Part shown: piece after piece, positions 51,238 through 61,761 of the stretch | Layout of the letters: each line of letters opens with the position of its first letter | How positions within the stretch are numbered: position 1 is the first letter of the stretch | Assembly: GCA_963575745.1 (NCBI GenBank) | Contig: CAUYUJ010012647.1 | Coordinates: 7,501-71,500 of the forward strand | Reading direction: 5' to 3' | Length of the DNA: 64,000 nucleotides | Source: Prorocentrum cordatum | Lineage: Eukaryota; Sar; Dinophyceae; Prorocentrales; Prorocentraceae | The notes under the pieces: model-generated | Told to the model about the DNA's origin: nothing | Seen by the model: only the letters and a program-made list of their open reading frames with translations | The model's database searches: none | Translations under genes and position numbers: made by a program

Positions 51238-52098
51238 AAAGAAAATACTTGGAAATTGGGCGCCCAAGCTATCCGGGGTGACCCGGGCCCGGGGTTCGAA
51301 CCCGAATTAGCCCTGACCCGAATTACCCCTGATGGTTTGGGGCGGTGGACGCCCGAATTATCTGAGGTAACTCGGGCCCGGGGTATCTCGGGTTCGCATT
51401 CCCGAAAAACGAACCCGCGTTAGCCCTGACCTGAGTTACCCCTGATGATTCGGGGCTCTAGAAGGCTTTCAAGCTCGATGAATGGGCCCTTGCACCAGAC
51501 TGAGCCAAAACAAGCCCAGGATGAGGCCGGATTCAACGGAATGCAGCCGGAATCGACGAGATGCAGCTCGATCGAGCAGGGTTCGGCCAGAGTGTGCCCG
51601 CTTTTTCGACCACGGATGTCCTGCATAACAGCGGCGATGCTGCAAGTAACCTCCCAGGAGTTTGCATCCTGGCAGGGCTCTAGGGGAGGGTGGGCCCAGC
51701 GCCGACCCCGGGCCACCCAAGCCAGCTCCAGGCAACTCGGGTAGGGAACCAACACCAAAGACGTACGTGTCCCGAACTTGTACAAGAACACGGCCCCTCA
51801 ATCCGCGAGACAAGCCGCGTGAATCGAACGAACGTTCGCGCAACGCGTACTCTTCAAACCAACGTGGATCCATGTACGATAGGTTCGCGCGGCGCCGGCG
51901 CGCGCAAAAGTTTTTGACACCGCGTCGATCGTCCAAATTTGAATCGATCGCGGCCCCGATCGTTCAAGGTTCAATTCAATCGGGTCCAATGGCGTTACCG
52001 TGTCCATCGGTGCTTCCGCGTCGCAGAATTGAGCCTCGAACGCCGTCGCTGGCGTCGCCGTCGCACCAACGCCATGCGAACCTACCGTACATGTACGT
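51238..52098. repeat. CCCGAATTACCCCTGATG repeats, then no gene
   Basis: Bases 51270-51455 contain direct and inverted copies of TTAGCCCTGACCYGARTTAC and CGGGCCCGGGGT. Bases 51456-52098 have no recognised family; 51930-51975 carry GATCG-rich text. Confidence 0.5.
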
Positions 52099-52224
52099 TT
52101 AGGTCGGGCATGTCCCCCTACAAGCGGATTATGGGTGAAAAATAAAACATAGTCAGCAAATAATCAAAACTAGTCTGTCGATGTTTGAAATATTCGTCCT
52201 GCAGAGAGACATGCCCGACTTAAT
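52099..52224. mobile_element. Family D element, copy 9, compact and complete
   Basis: TTTAGGTCGGGCATGTCCCC and inverse GACATGCCCGACTTAA over 126 bp; CTAGTCTGTCGATGTTTG middle. A good reference copy for the family. Confidence 0.88.
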
Positions 52225-52534
52225 CGTACGTGGAGGTCCTTCTTCCGTTTCTGATCGTGCGCGTGCCGCCCAGGAGTGGCATCCTCCCAGGAGTTGACGC
52301 CCAGGAGTGGCATCCTCCCAGGAGTTGCATCCTCCCAGGAGTGGCATCCTCCCAGGAGTTGCATCCTCCCATGAGCTGCATCCTCCTAGGGGTTGCATCC
52401 TCCCAGGAGCTGCATCCTCCCAGGAGCTGCATCCTCACCAGGAGCTGCATCCTAACAGCTCTATCTGGGGGAGGGTGGGCCCAGCGCCGACCTGGGCCCC
52501 CCGAGCCGCCCCCGGGTGCATTCATTAGAAGAAA
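52225..52534. repeat. Tandem repeat, 18-bp unit (GCATCCTCCCAGGAGTTG), ~10 copies
   Basis: 52262-52460, units differ by one or two bases. Each unit contains the palindrome CTCCCAGGAG-like CTCC-AGGAG. Confidence 0.9.
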
Positions 52535-52735
52535 CAGCCGCCATAAGCATAAACTTTTGGCGCTCCGCGCGGGTTTCTTGGATCTGCGCTGGTCCCCCTC
52601 CCTGGCGCGCGAAGCGCGCCAGGGGCGGCGCCAGGGGCGGCGCCGGAGGCGCCGCCGGGGGGGCCCAGCGCGGATCCGAAGAACTCCGCGCGGAGCGCCC
52701 ACAGTTCATGCTTGTGGCGGTTCTTCTGCCTTCGA
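52535..52735. mobile_element. Family A element, copy 12
   Basis: Outer AGAAGAAACAGCCGCCATAA and inverse TTGTGGCGGTTCTTCTGCC; arms TTGGCGCTCCGCGCGGGTTT; core hairpins with the second one duplicated. Confidence 0.85.
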
Positions 52736-53102
52736 GTGCATGCCGCCCCCGCTCCCCGGGCTGAGGCCGAAGCTGCAGAGCTCCCGGACGATGCAGCTGC
52801 GGAGGCCCAGCGAGGCACCGTGCGCGCCGACGGCCGGCTGGCGGCAGAAGGCCGGGGGCCTGCCAGGCGTGTGCCCCCTGGCCCAGGGCGCCGCCCAAGC
52901 TTGTGCTCCCCCCTGGGGCCGCGCTGCTCCCACCGTGCTGCGGGACCGCATTTCCAGAAATGGCCTCGAGCACCCGAGGAATATCGAGGCAGTGTCTGCC
53001 CGACACGCCGGCGAAGCGTCGAGTGAGCATCGCCTCCCAAGGCAGGACACGTGAAAACCCTCTGCGCTGGGTTGAATAGGCCTGGGGGGCCAAGACCAGT
53101 AT
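52736..53102. other. Non-coding: no supported gene
   Basis: Frames on both strands (plus: LPDDAAAEAQRGTVRADGRL) are open but not decisive. Bases 52965-53055 resemble 1868-1965. Confidence 0.35.
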
Positions 53103-53265
53103 TAGGTCGGACGTGTCCTCCTACAGGGGGATTTTGGACGACTAATGAAAAATAGTCAAAACACACCCCCAAATGATCAAAGACAGTAGAAACAATGTGT
53201 CCCCTTACTATGTCAGAGCTATTTTTGAATCTTCCTCCTGTAGAGGGACACGCCAGACTTCACTC
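53103..53265. mobile_element. Family D element, copy 10
   Basis: ATTAGGTCGGACGTGTCCTC and inverse CCTCCTGTAGAGGGACACGC. Confidence 0.85.
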
Positions 53266-53584
53266 TGCTCTGGGTTGACTCGAGGGTCGGGGCGCAGGGC
53301 GCTCGGGAGGCGTGCGGCCTTCTTTTTCTGTTCGGCCTGCAGCGCCTGTTTGGGGTCAGCCGGCCGCCGGGGACGACGCGCCGACACCCCCACAGGTGCA
53401 CCGAGAACCAAGACAAGATACTGCTGTCAGGTTCCTGCGCGCAGATCTGTTGTGTAGGCCGTTGTAACACTTCGTGCCGTTTCACGGGATTCTGTTTTGA
53501 CATCCACGGCCAAGGACCCACACGGCATGGGCAAACAATTGGGAAAAGAGCAACACGGCCACGGGGCCACCCGTCCTGCGAGGA
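53266..53584. other. Non-coding: no gene seen
   Basis: No family recognised. Confidence 0.4.
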
Positions 53585-53745
53585 GGCATCAGGCCGAGCG
53601 GCGAGGGCTTCTTTTAGAAAGGGGGCTGCTCGTCAGAAGGCGCCGGCCTCAGATCTTCAGACGAGGCCCGCGCCTTCCAGATGCAGGGGTGCTTCTAAAA
53701 AGCCCTCCCCCCTCCCCCTGCCCCCCCCCTCTGCGCGCGGACGCA
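53585..53745. mobile_element. Family E element, copy 5
   Basis: GGGCTTCTTTTAGAAAGGGG, GCGCCGGCCTCAGATCTTCA, AGGCCCGCGCCTTCCAGATG, CCCCCCCTCTGCGCGCGG. Confidence 0.75.
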
Positions 53746-53855
53746 CTTCCCATGGACACCTCGGGGACGAACCGGCCGGGTCGGCACAGACCCGGGTCAG
53801 CGCCAGGGCAGGGCCCTGGTCGCGAAGCCTGGCCGGCAGCGGACTGGCTCCCAGC
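53746..53855. other. Non-coding spacer
   Basis: No family recognised. Confidence 0.4.
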
Positions 53856-54075
53856 TTCAGGTCGGCGGAGGGCGGAAGCGGGGAGCCGGCCCGTCACTGG
53901 GCATCGCTCGGACGTCCATTCCCTGTGTTTTTTTCGGTTTCGTGCGTGGTTTTTTCGCCAAATCATCAAGGATGCTCCTCGATGGTCCTCGCCGAAGGAA
54001 AAATGCACACGTCCGAGCGATGCCAAGTCCCACATTCAGGTCGGCGGAGGGCGGAAGCGGGGAGCCGGCCCGTCA
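53856..54075. mobile_element. Family G element, copy 2, between perfect 41-bp direct repeats
   Basis: G body 53899-54024 (GGCATCGCTCGGACGTCC and inverse GGACGT-less ACGTCCGAGCGATGCC). The 41 bp TTCAGGTCGGCGGAGGGCGG to GCCGGCCCGTCA lies at 53856-53896 and again, unchanged, at 54035-54075. Confidence 0.88.
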
Positions 54076-54547
54076 AGTGGATCCGCCACAAGGGCTTTGG
54101 CTGACGCCAGTCCGCGCCGACCCCCGTTTCAGCGAACCCCGAGAATCCTGGAGGCACCCGAGGGGCGATTAGAAACGGGTCTTGCGCGAGGCGACGTTGC
54201 GACCTTCCGCGGCGGCTTGCGCGGGCCGCCAGCGCGGCACGCTGCACTGGAGACGAGGGCGCTTACGCGCGACCTCGCGCGGTCAGCTAACGCGCCAATG
54301 CCGGCGCAGACGGCCCCGTTTTTTACGCCGCTCACCGTGGGGCCGGGGGCACATCTGGCAACCCCCGAGAAGGGGCACAGAAGCGGCTGGGACCCCGCGC
54401 GCCGCTCGAGCATGCGCCTGCACCGCCCGCAGGTGCCCTTGCCGCAGCAGGGCGCGGGCTCCACGCTGCCCCGCTCCTGCGCAGGGAGGGCGCCTCTGCG
54501 CATCGCCAAAATATGCCTGGCCACCATCGGGCCTGGCACGGTGCGTG
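54076..54547. repeat. Low-copy repeat pair member (54178-54335), otherwise no gene
   Basis: TCTTGCGCGAGGCGACGTTG to CGGCGCAGACGGCCCCGTTT aligns with 38846-39003. Confidence 0.55.
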
Positions 54548-54692
54548 CATGTTCTCGTGCAAGCAGATTGTGGACGAAAAATAAAGAACTCCACGCCAAA
54601 ATGGTCAAACATGGTCAAAACATCGTCCCCAGACTATCGTTTGACTTTCTTTGAATATTCCTCCTGTAGAGGGGCATGCCCGACTTCAGTTT
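54548..54692. mobile_element. Family D element, copy 11
   Basis: TGTTCTCGTGCAAGCAGATT left arm (diverged); CATCGTCCCCAGACTATCGT; right arm TTCCTCCTGTAGAGGGGCAT. Confidence 0.75.
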
Positions 54693-55074
54693 AGGGGCCT
54701 CCCAAACGGGGTCCGAGTGGATGGGGTCAGAGGATCGCGCCGGCCGACGGCGCCGATGCATCGCCGACGTCGCCGATGCATCGCCGATGCATCGGCGATG
54801 CGGCGCGACCCTTCGACCTTGGAGGTGGCCAGGCGGCCAGGGGGTCTGAGCTGGCACGCTGTGTTTTCCAAGGCCTCTCAAGGCCTCCCAGGTGGGGTCC
54901 GAGTCGGAGCCGACTGGGGAGCTGAGGTGACCCAGCACTGGTTCCGGCCAGAAGGAGGATGGCGAAAGGGACCTCCTCGTCGCCACGGCTGGAGCGAGCG
55001 AGCGAGCGAAAAGCCTAGCGCCAGACGGCGCGCGAGCAAGGTGAAACATGGCACCGCGATGTCAAATTGCGGTG
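54693..55074. mobile_element. Family J copy (54697-54900) and LINE 3' flank
   Basis: CCTCCCAAACGGGGTCCGAG to CAAGGCCTCCCAGGTGGGGT are inverted ends of J; several ATGCATCG palindromes. The rest abuts the LINE end. Confidence 0.6.
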
Positions 55075-56765
55075 CTACCCTGTGTTCGGGCACCAAGATC
55101 TCACTGCCGACTCCCACGATGCTGCCGCCCCACCTGAGGGGTGAAAGTATGCAGACAGCGCGTCGAGGGAACCAGCGACTTCAAGACAATTTCGAAAAAC
55201 CATGCTTCCCCACGCTTGCCTGGGGCGCCCTCGTCGCCGAGGTCCGGACGGGGGCCGAAGATCTATGCCACCTGGCTGGAAAACAGATTGCCGGACAGGG
55301 TTGTTGTCAGGACGTCGCGCAAGTTGGCCCATGAAGAGCATCTGCCTCTTGATGACGGTCTCGCTGATAGGCCTCCGGCCTGACATTGCCAACGCGGTTG
55401 CGTTTGACACTCTGCTGTAATATGCCGGCGAAACACCTAACATTTTTCGCAGGCAACGTGCTTGAAAACTGTCTAGCCTCCTCCGCTCCGTTTTGTTCAG
55501 GCAGGCGGCAAACACGCCGTATAATAGTCTGGGCACCGCGCGCGATTCGAAGATCTTGACTTTCTTCCTCCGAGGAGGAGAAGAGTGGGACCAGATCGAA
55601 AACAAAATATTGAAATCTTTGCCCGCTGCGCCAATCCTGTCGCTCAATTCTGTTCCGCTCCTTCCGTCGGCGGACAGACGGGTACCGAGATGCACAAGAG
55701 AATCCTTGCAAATCACCAACTCACCGCTGCTGTCCCGAACGTCCGCCGCCGTCTTCACCTTCAGCATCTCTATTTTCTGTAGGTTGAACGATAGCCCATA
55801 GTGGCTTCCACATATCTCTATGCAATTCATGAGGTCCTCGATGATATCCGGGTCACTGTCAATCCGGAGCGTGTCGTCAGCATGCACTAGTTCCCGCGCG
55901 CACTTTTCCGTTGGAACTTGGCCTGCCCGCGTTCGGTGCATAGCGTGCGCGTCGGTGAGAAGGGAAGTCATCGCAATGGTGAAGAGAAATGGCGACAGTG
56001 GGCAGCCTTGACATATACCATAGTTTTGTACATATTCGTGGGATGTCTCTCCGCGGTCGGTCACGACGAACTTCCGACCCTGATAAATAGCAGACACAAC
56101 GCTCACGAAATGCGACGGGCATCCAAACCGCCGGAGTGAGACTGCGAGCGCTTCGGGCGACACCGAATCGAATGCTTTCGCCCAGTCGAGCGCGAGGAAC
56201 AAGGCAGCCCCGTCCTTGGTCGCCCATGCATCTTCCAACGCTCTCCTTGCGTCAAAGATCGCATCAGCGGTGCCCCGGCCAGAACGAAAACCGAATTGCG
56301 TCCGCCATATGTGATTCTCGGCCCCAGCCTCCTTCAGCCTGCTCAAAAGGATCATGGCGAACATTTTGTAGCCGATCGGCAGCGAACATATTGGGCGGTA
56401 GTTGTCGCAGGATGCTGGGTCTCCTTTCTTGTAAATTAATGTGACCTTCGCCTTGTGCCACGAGTCGGGCACTCTCGAGGTGCTCCACACCAGGTTGCAA
56501 ACTTTCGTAATCCATGACAATGCAGTTTCTCCCTGGTCCGTCGCTGCCTTCCAAAACTCAGGCGGTAGATCGCCCATCCCTGCTGCCTCGCCATAGCGTA
56601 GGCGTTTCGCTGCGGCTCGGACCTCGTCTTCAGTGATAGGCCCCATGCGGACTGGAAGCTCCTCGTTGATGTGCTCAACGTTCTGCGTTGTTGTGGTTGG
56701 CCGGACAGCCCATTGCTTTTTCTCAAGGTGATCTGCCAGCGTCTCTGCCTGCGTTCGCTGTCAAC
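55075..56765 (-). CDS. LINE reverse transcriptase, all core motifs intact
   Basis: The frame is open from about 56765 to 55075; an internal ATG at 56646 gives 523 residues starting MGPITEDEVRAAAKRLRYGE. Motifs in order: YKKGDPASCDNYRPICSLPI (template/primer contacts), TQFGFRSGRGTADAIF, LALDWAKAFDSV (first catalytic Asp), GICQGCPLSPFLFTI, and ELVHADDTLRID (the two catalytic Asp; H replaces the usual Y/F), then LGTRLSADGRSG and the thumb VPRLLYGVFA, RRLDSFQARCLRKMLG. The C-terminus ends WESAVRSWCPNTG. It would prime on nicked chromosomal DNA and copy LINE RNA, and could also copy mRNAs, making the spliced-leader-tagged retrogenes seen here. Likely functional catalytically if supplied with the upstream parts. 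Confidence 0.9.
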
Positions 56766-58060
56766 GAGTTGACCTTCAGAATCGCGCAGTCGACCTTGGC
56801 AAGGGCAAAATCCATTCCGAAACATCCGTATTTCACCCCAGTTGCCGTCGGCGGTGAGCTTTTCCAACCGCACCGCGCGGCCCTTGGCGACGCGCTGGCG
56901 GATGGACTTCGCAAGGTTCTTTTCCGCAATGCAATGCCCGCGCTGCCTGGCACCATTTCGCCGGGCAATGAGCTGCAGCGTGCTCCCCGAGATCCACGGC
57001 CGTCGGGCGGTCCTAGGTTTCTCAGGCAAGGAGTAGGCAGCTGCGTGTTCAAAAGCATCTACTAGTTGGCACCGCGAGAGGTCGACATCGGAGCCGGCGC
57101 CCCCGCCCTCGTTAATGTCCTCAAGTGACCTCGAAAGATGCTGTGCAAATCGTTGGCGCATGCCTTCCTCGCCGAGCTGCTCAACGTCCAACTTCGGATT
57201 CTTATGCGGCGCGGCCGGCTTTGGCACTACCATTCTCGTTTGACCTGAAAGCAAGAAATGATGAAAAGACAACGGCGCCTCCCGGCACGATCGAAGAGAG
57301 CTAAGCATAGGAAGCCAATCTTGTTCGCACATGCAAAAATCTATATGTGAATGCGTGTCCGGGGTCACGTCGCACCCCATCGGGCACCCGACGTTGTAGC
57401 TCGTGGCAAGCGACTCCTGGGTGCCAGGAAAGAACGTGTTAGCAATGCTCATATTCAACCGGGCGCAGATTTCTACCAAGAGGTATCTGTTCGCATCGGC
57501 CTTCACGGTTTGACGCGGGTGCTTGAAGATATGCGGACCAGCGATGTCCTGCTCGTCGCCCAGTTGCTCGTGCAAGCGCGCGTTGAAGTCTCCAATCACG
57601 ATCTTGGGGCCGTGGGCCGAGGTCTTCGCGACGAAGTCGCCAAGGTCTGTGAAAAAGTCTTGCCGCTCTTGGTATGGTTTGCCACTGTGTGGTGCGTGTG
57701 CCGAAAATAATGCAGCCTTTCCGCCAGAAATCCTGATCTTGATGGAAGCCATGCGGGACGAATCCTGGCCGAAGCCGACGACGGACTGCCTCGCGCGAGG
57801 CGCGACGATGAAACCCGCGCCATCTTTCTCTGTGGATTTCTCCGGACCGCCCGGTAGTATGACTAGGTGCCCTGTGTCTGTCTGGAAGACATGTGATCTG
57901 GATGTCCACGTTTCTGGTATGCCCAATATGATGATACCCTTTCCTGCATGATGAACTCTAGTTCTGCCTGTTTGGACTCCGTGTAGCCCTCGACGTTCCA
58001 CGATGCAAATGTAAATTCGTTATGTGCCGGGCGCAAACGGCCGCCCCGCGCAGCCATCAA
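56765..58060 (-). pseudogene. LINE APE-type endonuclease, frameshifted at both ends
   Basis: The N-terminus (FTFASWNVEGYTESKQAELE, with the N of the SWN motif) is in one frame to about 57950; the main body follows in another (IILGIPETW with the catalytic Glu, KIVIGDFNARL with the catalytic Asp/Asn, SHIDFCM, near 57600, 57560-57590 and 57310). Near 56755-56770 the frame shifts again: RQRRWQITLRK should continue QAETLADHLEKKQWAV into the polymerase. The nuclease nicks target DNA. Only the frameshifts look wrong; motif residues seem complete. Confidence 0.8.
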
Positions 58061-58192
58061 GGACAGCTTAGCTTCGCCATGCTGTGCACCGTCACGCTGG
58101 CTCTGTGCGCCAGGTGGACTGTCGAAAGGACGCCTGCAATCCCCTGGGCCGCATGAAGGTGAAACAATCTTGCTCGCGCTCCGCCGGCACCC

Positions 58193-59304
58193 CTAGTGGC
58201 GACCTGAGCCACCACCTTTCCCTTTAAATTTGCCTTTTCCTTTCGCGCCTCCTTGAGCCGTGTCCTTGGAGGAATACTTCTGGATTTTCTCGGAGAGCTT
58301 CTTCACCATGTCTGGAAACTGCGGGAAGCCGTCTTGCAGCAACCATGCTTCCCACCCCTCGCCATAACCGACTTTCAAGATGCCCTTCACGATAGACACC
58401 TGGATCGCAGTTTCGCCGCCAACCCAGACCGTGCCCTCGGCCGGATCTGCCCGGATGCTGTTGTTAGGGTACCCCCACTCCTTCATGATGTGCTTCGCCC
58501 CGAAAACAAAAGAATTGATGACACGCGTCGGCAGTTCCGTGTCAGGCTTGGCCCAAACCTTGTTCCCACCTTCCTTGAAGTGTGATTTACGGATCAACTG
58601 GATTGCCGAGTCCCGCCCAGTTTTGTCCGAGAACTTTGCGAAAACCAGGCCCTGGAACTCCCCCTTGATGTACACTTCCTCGGGTTGGGGGGCCCATGAA
58701 TCCCAGAGTTTCTTCGTCAACCAGGTCTGGGTTTCCTCCTCCCCCGCAAGGGCCTGCAGGCCCCGATCACAGCGGTCACCTCCCTGTCCTGGCTCTTGTC
58801 TGTCCCCGGGGTGGTGCCCTTCAGCTGCTCGATCTCCACCTGCAGCGCCTTGATGTGGTCCCAGACGTCTGTGTTTACGCTGCGTGGGGATGACGCGGAA
58901 CCGCCAGCGTGGTCATACATGCTCTCCAAGTTTGTGATGCGGGTGTCGATGCCCTCTATGCGGCTCTCGACCTCCCCGAACCTGCCGTCCACCTTGCTGC
59001 TCATTTCCTGCAGCCGCTTGTCGAGGTTTTCGATGGTGGCGTTGATCGGCTGAACTTCCTGGCGGATGATTGCGGCGATTTGTTGTAAAGTTGGAGATAG
59101 ATGAGGTTGTGGTGCTGCGTGAGCTTCTGCGGGAGTGGTAGGGGGCACCGGCGAAGAGATCTGATGGACCTCCGGCCGGGGAGGAGATCCGAGGTCATCC
59201 TGCCCATCCATCTCGTGGAGCGGGCTAAATAACCGTTGGCGGACATCGCGCTCGAGAACTCCTCGTACCGGTGTTCCTGGCGCTCGCGTGCCTGTTCCAG
59301 CCAT
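58193..59304 (-). pseudogene. LINE ORF1: coiled coil plus nucleic-acid-binding domain, one frameshift
   Basis: From ATG 59304 (MAGTGTRAPGTPVRGVLERD) a 195-residue frame holds a coiled coil (IENLDKRLQEMSSKVDGRFG, EGIDTRITNLESM) and EVTAVIGA. Near 58765 a one-base shift moves the real continuation to the next frame: GLQALAGEEETQTWLTKKLW, then EVYIKGEFQGLVFAKFSDKT (RRM-like beta strands), DTELPTRVINSFVFGAKHIM, ending in a GKGKFKGKGGGSGRH tail at 58193. This layout matches ORF1-type proteins in dinoflagellate LINE gene models as I recall them. The protein would coat element RNA. A GC-tract (GGGGCC) at the shift suggests a homopolymer indel. Confidence 0.75.
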
Positions 59305-59504
59305 CGCAAGATGTGTGAAGCGGGAAAAGAGAAGTGGCGTGGCGTGGTGAAGAAGGGGGCGGGGCGGGAAAAGAGAAGTGGCGTGGCGTGGCCACGGCTG
59401 GACGCGGCTCGAAAAGCTACCCCTGGATGGGTCTGGGGACCGATTTGAGTGAATTTGCCTTCATCCCCCTCTTGACAGTTTTCCTTCCAGCTCAGACCCC
59501 CTGG
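59305..59504. repeat. LINE 5' flank with a duplicated ~48-bp unit
   Basis: CGGGAAAAGAGAAGTGGCGT appears at 59318 and 59366, each followed by GGCGTGG. Tandem 5' units often carry LINE promoter activity; here that is inference. Confidence 0.6.
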
Positions 59505-60138
59505 CCGCCTCCAAGGTCGAAGGGTCGCGCTGCATCACCGATGCATCTTCGACGCATTGGCGCAGTCGGCGTGCAAAACTGGGCTCCACATCGAGCCGCA
59601 TCGCCGATGCATCGGCGTTGCGGCGCGATCCTCCGACCCCATCTCCTCGGACCCTACTTGGGAGGCCTAGAGTAACACGTCCTCCTGGCCGTGGCCGTGA
59701 GGGGCTGCGCCAAGAAGAACCCAGGACGAGAAGAAATCCAGAGCGAGACACATCGGGAATCTCCGAGAGCTGGCGGGCTTGGATGATGCATCGGGCGCCG
59801 CGGCCGTTGCATCCCTGAACGCCCCAGAACGCCCTGAGAGCGCCCCGGACGCCCTGGAGCGACTCAGTTTCGTCCAGGGCCTGAGGCAACTTTGTGTACA
59901 TGGAGGCCGCCCAGCTGGGGTCGGAGCCCATTGGATCGGAGGACGGCGCCACAGCGCCGATGCATCAGCGACGCATCAGCGACGTTGGCATGGAGAGAGC
60001 TGAGCTGCTCATCGAGCCGCATCGCCGAGGCGTTGGCGATGCTGCCCGAGCCTCGGCCCCCATCTGCTGGGACCTCACGTGGGCGGCCGGGAGTGCGCCT
60101 GGGAGTGGACGGAACCCCTTTCACAAGGCAGACGTGGG
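59505..60138. mobile_element. Two family J copies and a family T copy
   Basis: J at 59505-59675 (CTCCAAGGTCGAAGGGTCGC to TACTTGGGAGGCC) and 59900-60095 (GGAGGCCGCCCAGCTGGGGT to GGGACCTCACGTGGGCGGCC), with T at 59745-59875 (ACACATCGGGAATCTCCGAG to GGAGCGACTCAGTTTCGTCC). Confidence 0.6.
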
Positions 60139-60184
60139 CGCTGGCCATCGCTCGGACGTCCATTCCCTGTGTTTTTTTTCGGTT

Positions 60185-60226
<42 letters not shown>

Positions 60227-60303
60227 TTTTTTCGCCAAATGATGAAGGATGCTCCTCGATGGTCCTCGCCGACGAACAAAAACGCACACGTCCGAGCGAT
60301 GCC
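60139..60303. mobile_element. Family G element, copy 3, with (GT)n expansion
   Basis: GCCATCGCTCGGACGTCCAT and inverse ACACGTCCGAGCGATGCC; a GT run (60187-60226) replaces the short GTGCGTG of copy 2. Confidence 0.85.
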
Positions 60304-60644
60304 AAGGGCGGGGGGCGAAAGGGGGGGGTGGCCCAAATCCGGGGCGAGGAGAAGGCCCGAAAAAGGGGGGCCCTCGGGGCCCCTCGTGGAGCCCGCGGGT
60401 GGCCAGAAGGGGCCAGGAAGGGGCCCCTTCCGGGGCCCTCTCCTTCACCCCCCCATTTGGACTTTTGAAGGGGCCCTGGGACACACAAATAAATACACAC
60501 GAATAAAAGGATTCCCCATATTTTCCTATATTTTATGAGTTTTTGTCTTCCCCGCACTTTCCATAGTTTCCCGTATTTTCCTGGGGGTCGACGCTTAATT
60601 GTGTCTGTGTGTTTTTCCCCCTCCTGAACTTTTCTCTTCACCCC
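60304..60644. repeat. Family X copy 3 (60478-60600), otherwise no gene
   Basis: TGGGACACACAAATAAATAC, then CCCCATATTTTCC, GTCTTCCCCGCACTTTCC and TTTTCCTGGGGGTCG. Confidence 0.5.
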
Positions 60645-60840
60645 CTCTTGGCGGCGCGCACAAGGGGGTGGAGGGAGGGGGGAGGGCTTCTTAGGAGGAG
60701 GCTGCTTCTCAGAAGGCGCCGGCCTTGCATCTACAGAGAAGGCCCGCGCCTTCCAAGGGGCAGGGGTGCTTCTCAGAAGCCCTCCCCCCTCCCCCCTGCC
60801 CCCCTCTGCGCGTGGCTGACCCTCTTTGGGTCACCCTCTT
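60645..60840. mobile_element. Family E element, copy 6
   Basis: GGCGGCGCGCACAAGGGGGT and inverse CCCCCTCTGCGCGTGGC; TTGCATCTACAGAGAAGGCC centre. Confidence 0.85.
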
Positions 60841-61046
60841 GGACGCCCGAAATGGGTCCGGAAAGAATGGGTACAATGCCCAACAACAAATGTTATCCCA
60901 AACCGACAGCGGCCGCTGTTGGGCAGGCGGCCTCCTGCCTCGAATGGGCACAGGCCGCGGCGACACCGACAGCGAGTCCTGTTCAGGATAAACAGGAACT
61001 GATGTTGGGCATTGTACCCATTCGTTCCGTACCCATTTCGGGCGTC
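60841..61046. mobile_element. Family C element, copy 2: free-standing sister of the introner
   Basis: Ends GGACGCCCGAAATGGGTCCG and CGTACCCATTTCGGGCGTC; the body matches 6013-6220 at most positions (GCGGCCGCTGTTGGGCAGGC shared exactly). No exon on either side, so it is not an intron here. No clear target duplication. Confidence 0.9.
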
Positions 61047-61195
61047 TATTCTTCTTCCTCTGAGCATGAACTTCTGGAGGTCCGCGCAGATTTCTTGGAT
61101 CTGCGCTGGGCCTGGCAGTACCGGAGGCGCCGCCAGGGGGCCCCCCGCGCCGGCCCCAGAAGCTCGCACGGAGCTCCGAAAATCTATGCTTGGGC
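61047..61195. mobile_element. Family A element, copy 13
   Basis: TGGAGGTCCGCGCAGATTTC left; GCTCGCACGGAGCTCCGAAA right; first core hairpin lost. Confidence 0.65.
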
Positions 61196-61761
61196 GCGCG
61201 TTCCGCCTCCAGCCGTGAGCGGCATCGTCACATTTGAGCCGGGCATGCCCCTCTACAAGAGGAGTATTTACAATGGGTCGTTCCGTACCCATCTCGGGCG
61301 TCCAGAATCCTGGAAGGTCCTTCTCCGTCACCTCCCATCCCAGTGACCGCCCGCTCCAGGGATTTTCGACGAAACATAAGAAATACCCCCCAAATAGCCC
61401 AAAAAGGTCAGAAAATACTCAAAAAGGGTCGGATACCGCGCAGCAATCGACGAGCGAACAACGCAAAACCCATACTTCTAGGGGGCTGACTCGCGCTTCG
61501 CTATGCTGGATCCCGAGAGGGCTCCCGTTCGAGCGGGGACTCTCATTCGACACCCCTCGCCCACAGCCCTTCCAGACATCCACCCCGACCATCTGGGGGT
61601 CGTATAGCTATGGGTGCAGCGCTGCAGTGCAGGTGCAGCGCTGCAGTGCATGTGCAATGTGAGCAGAGCGGTTCGTCTCTGTCCACACGCGTCCTTGGCT
61701 CAGGGTGTCGAGAGGGAGACCCCTCGACTGAAGCACGCTCAACTGGGCTAGGTGCACCCAA
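61196..61761. repeat. Family D arm and family C terminus, then low-copy repeats
   Basis: 61224-61260 is a D arm (GAGCCGGGCATGCCCCTCTA); 61270-61304 is a C right terminus (GTACCCATCTCGGGCGTCC). 61505-61570 (GCTCCCGTTCGAGCGGGGAC) recurs at 62625-62675. 61613-61655 is a doubled GTGCAGCGCTGCAGTGCA unit. Confidence 0.55.

Larger units (their letters stand above)
55075..59304 (-). mobile_element. LINE retrotransposon with ORF1, endonuclease and long intact reverse transcriptase
   Basis: Order on the minus strand: coiled-coil plus nucleic-acid-binding ORF1 (59304-58193), endonuclease (58060-56770), reverse transcriptase (56765-55075). At least three single-base frameshifts separate otherwise clean domains. 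It lacks RNase H and is a different lineage from the LINE at 14.7-20.5 kb. Much less decayed than that copy. Confidence 0.88.

Noticed and set aside
51262-51312. GGTTCGAACCC as a tRNA T-arm
   Set aside because: No matching acceptor stem, D-arm or anticodon arm upstream; it is part of a GGGCCCGGG-type repeat.
52262-52460. CRISPR-like array
   Set aside because: Contiguous 18-bp tandem units without spacers; a minisatellite.
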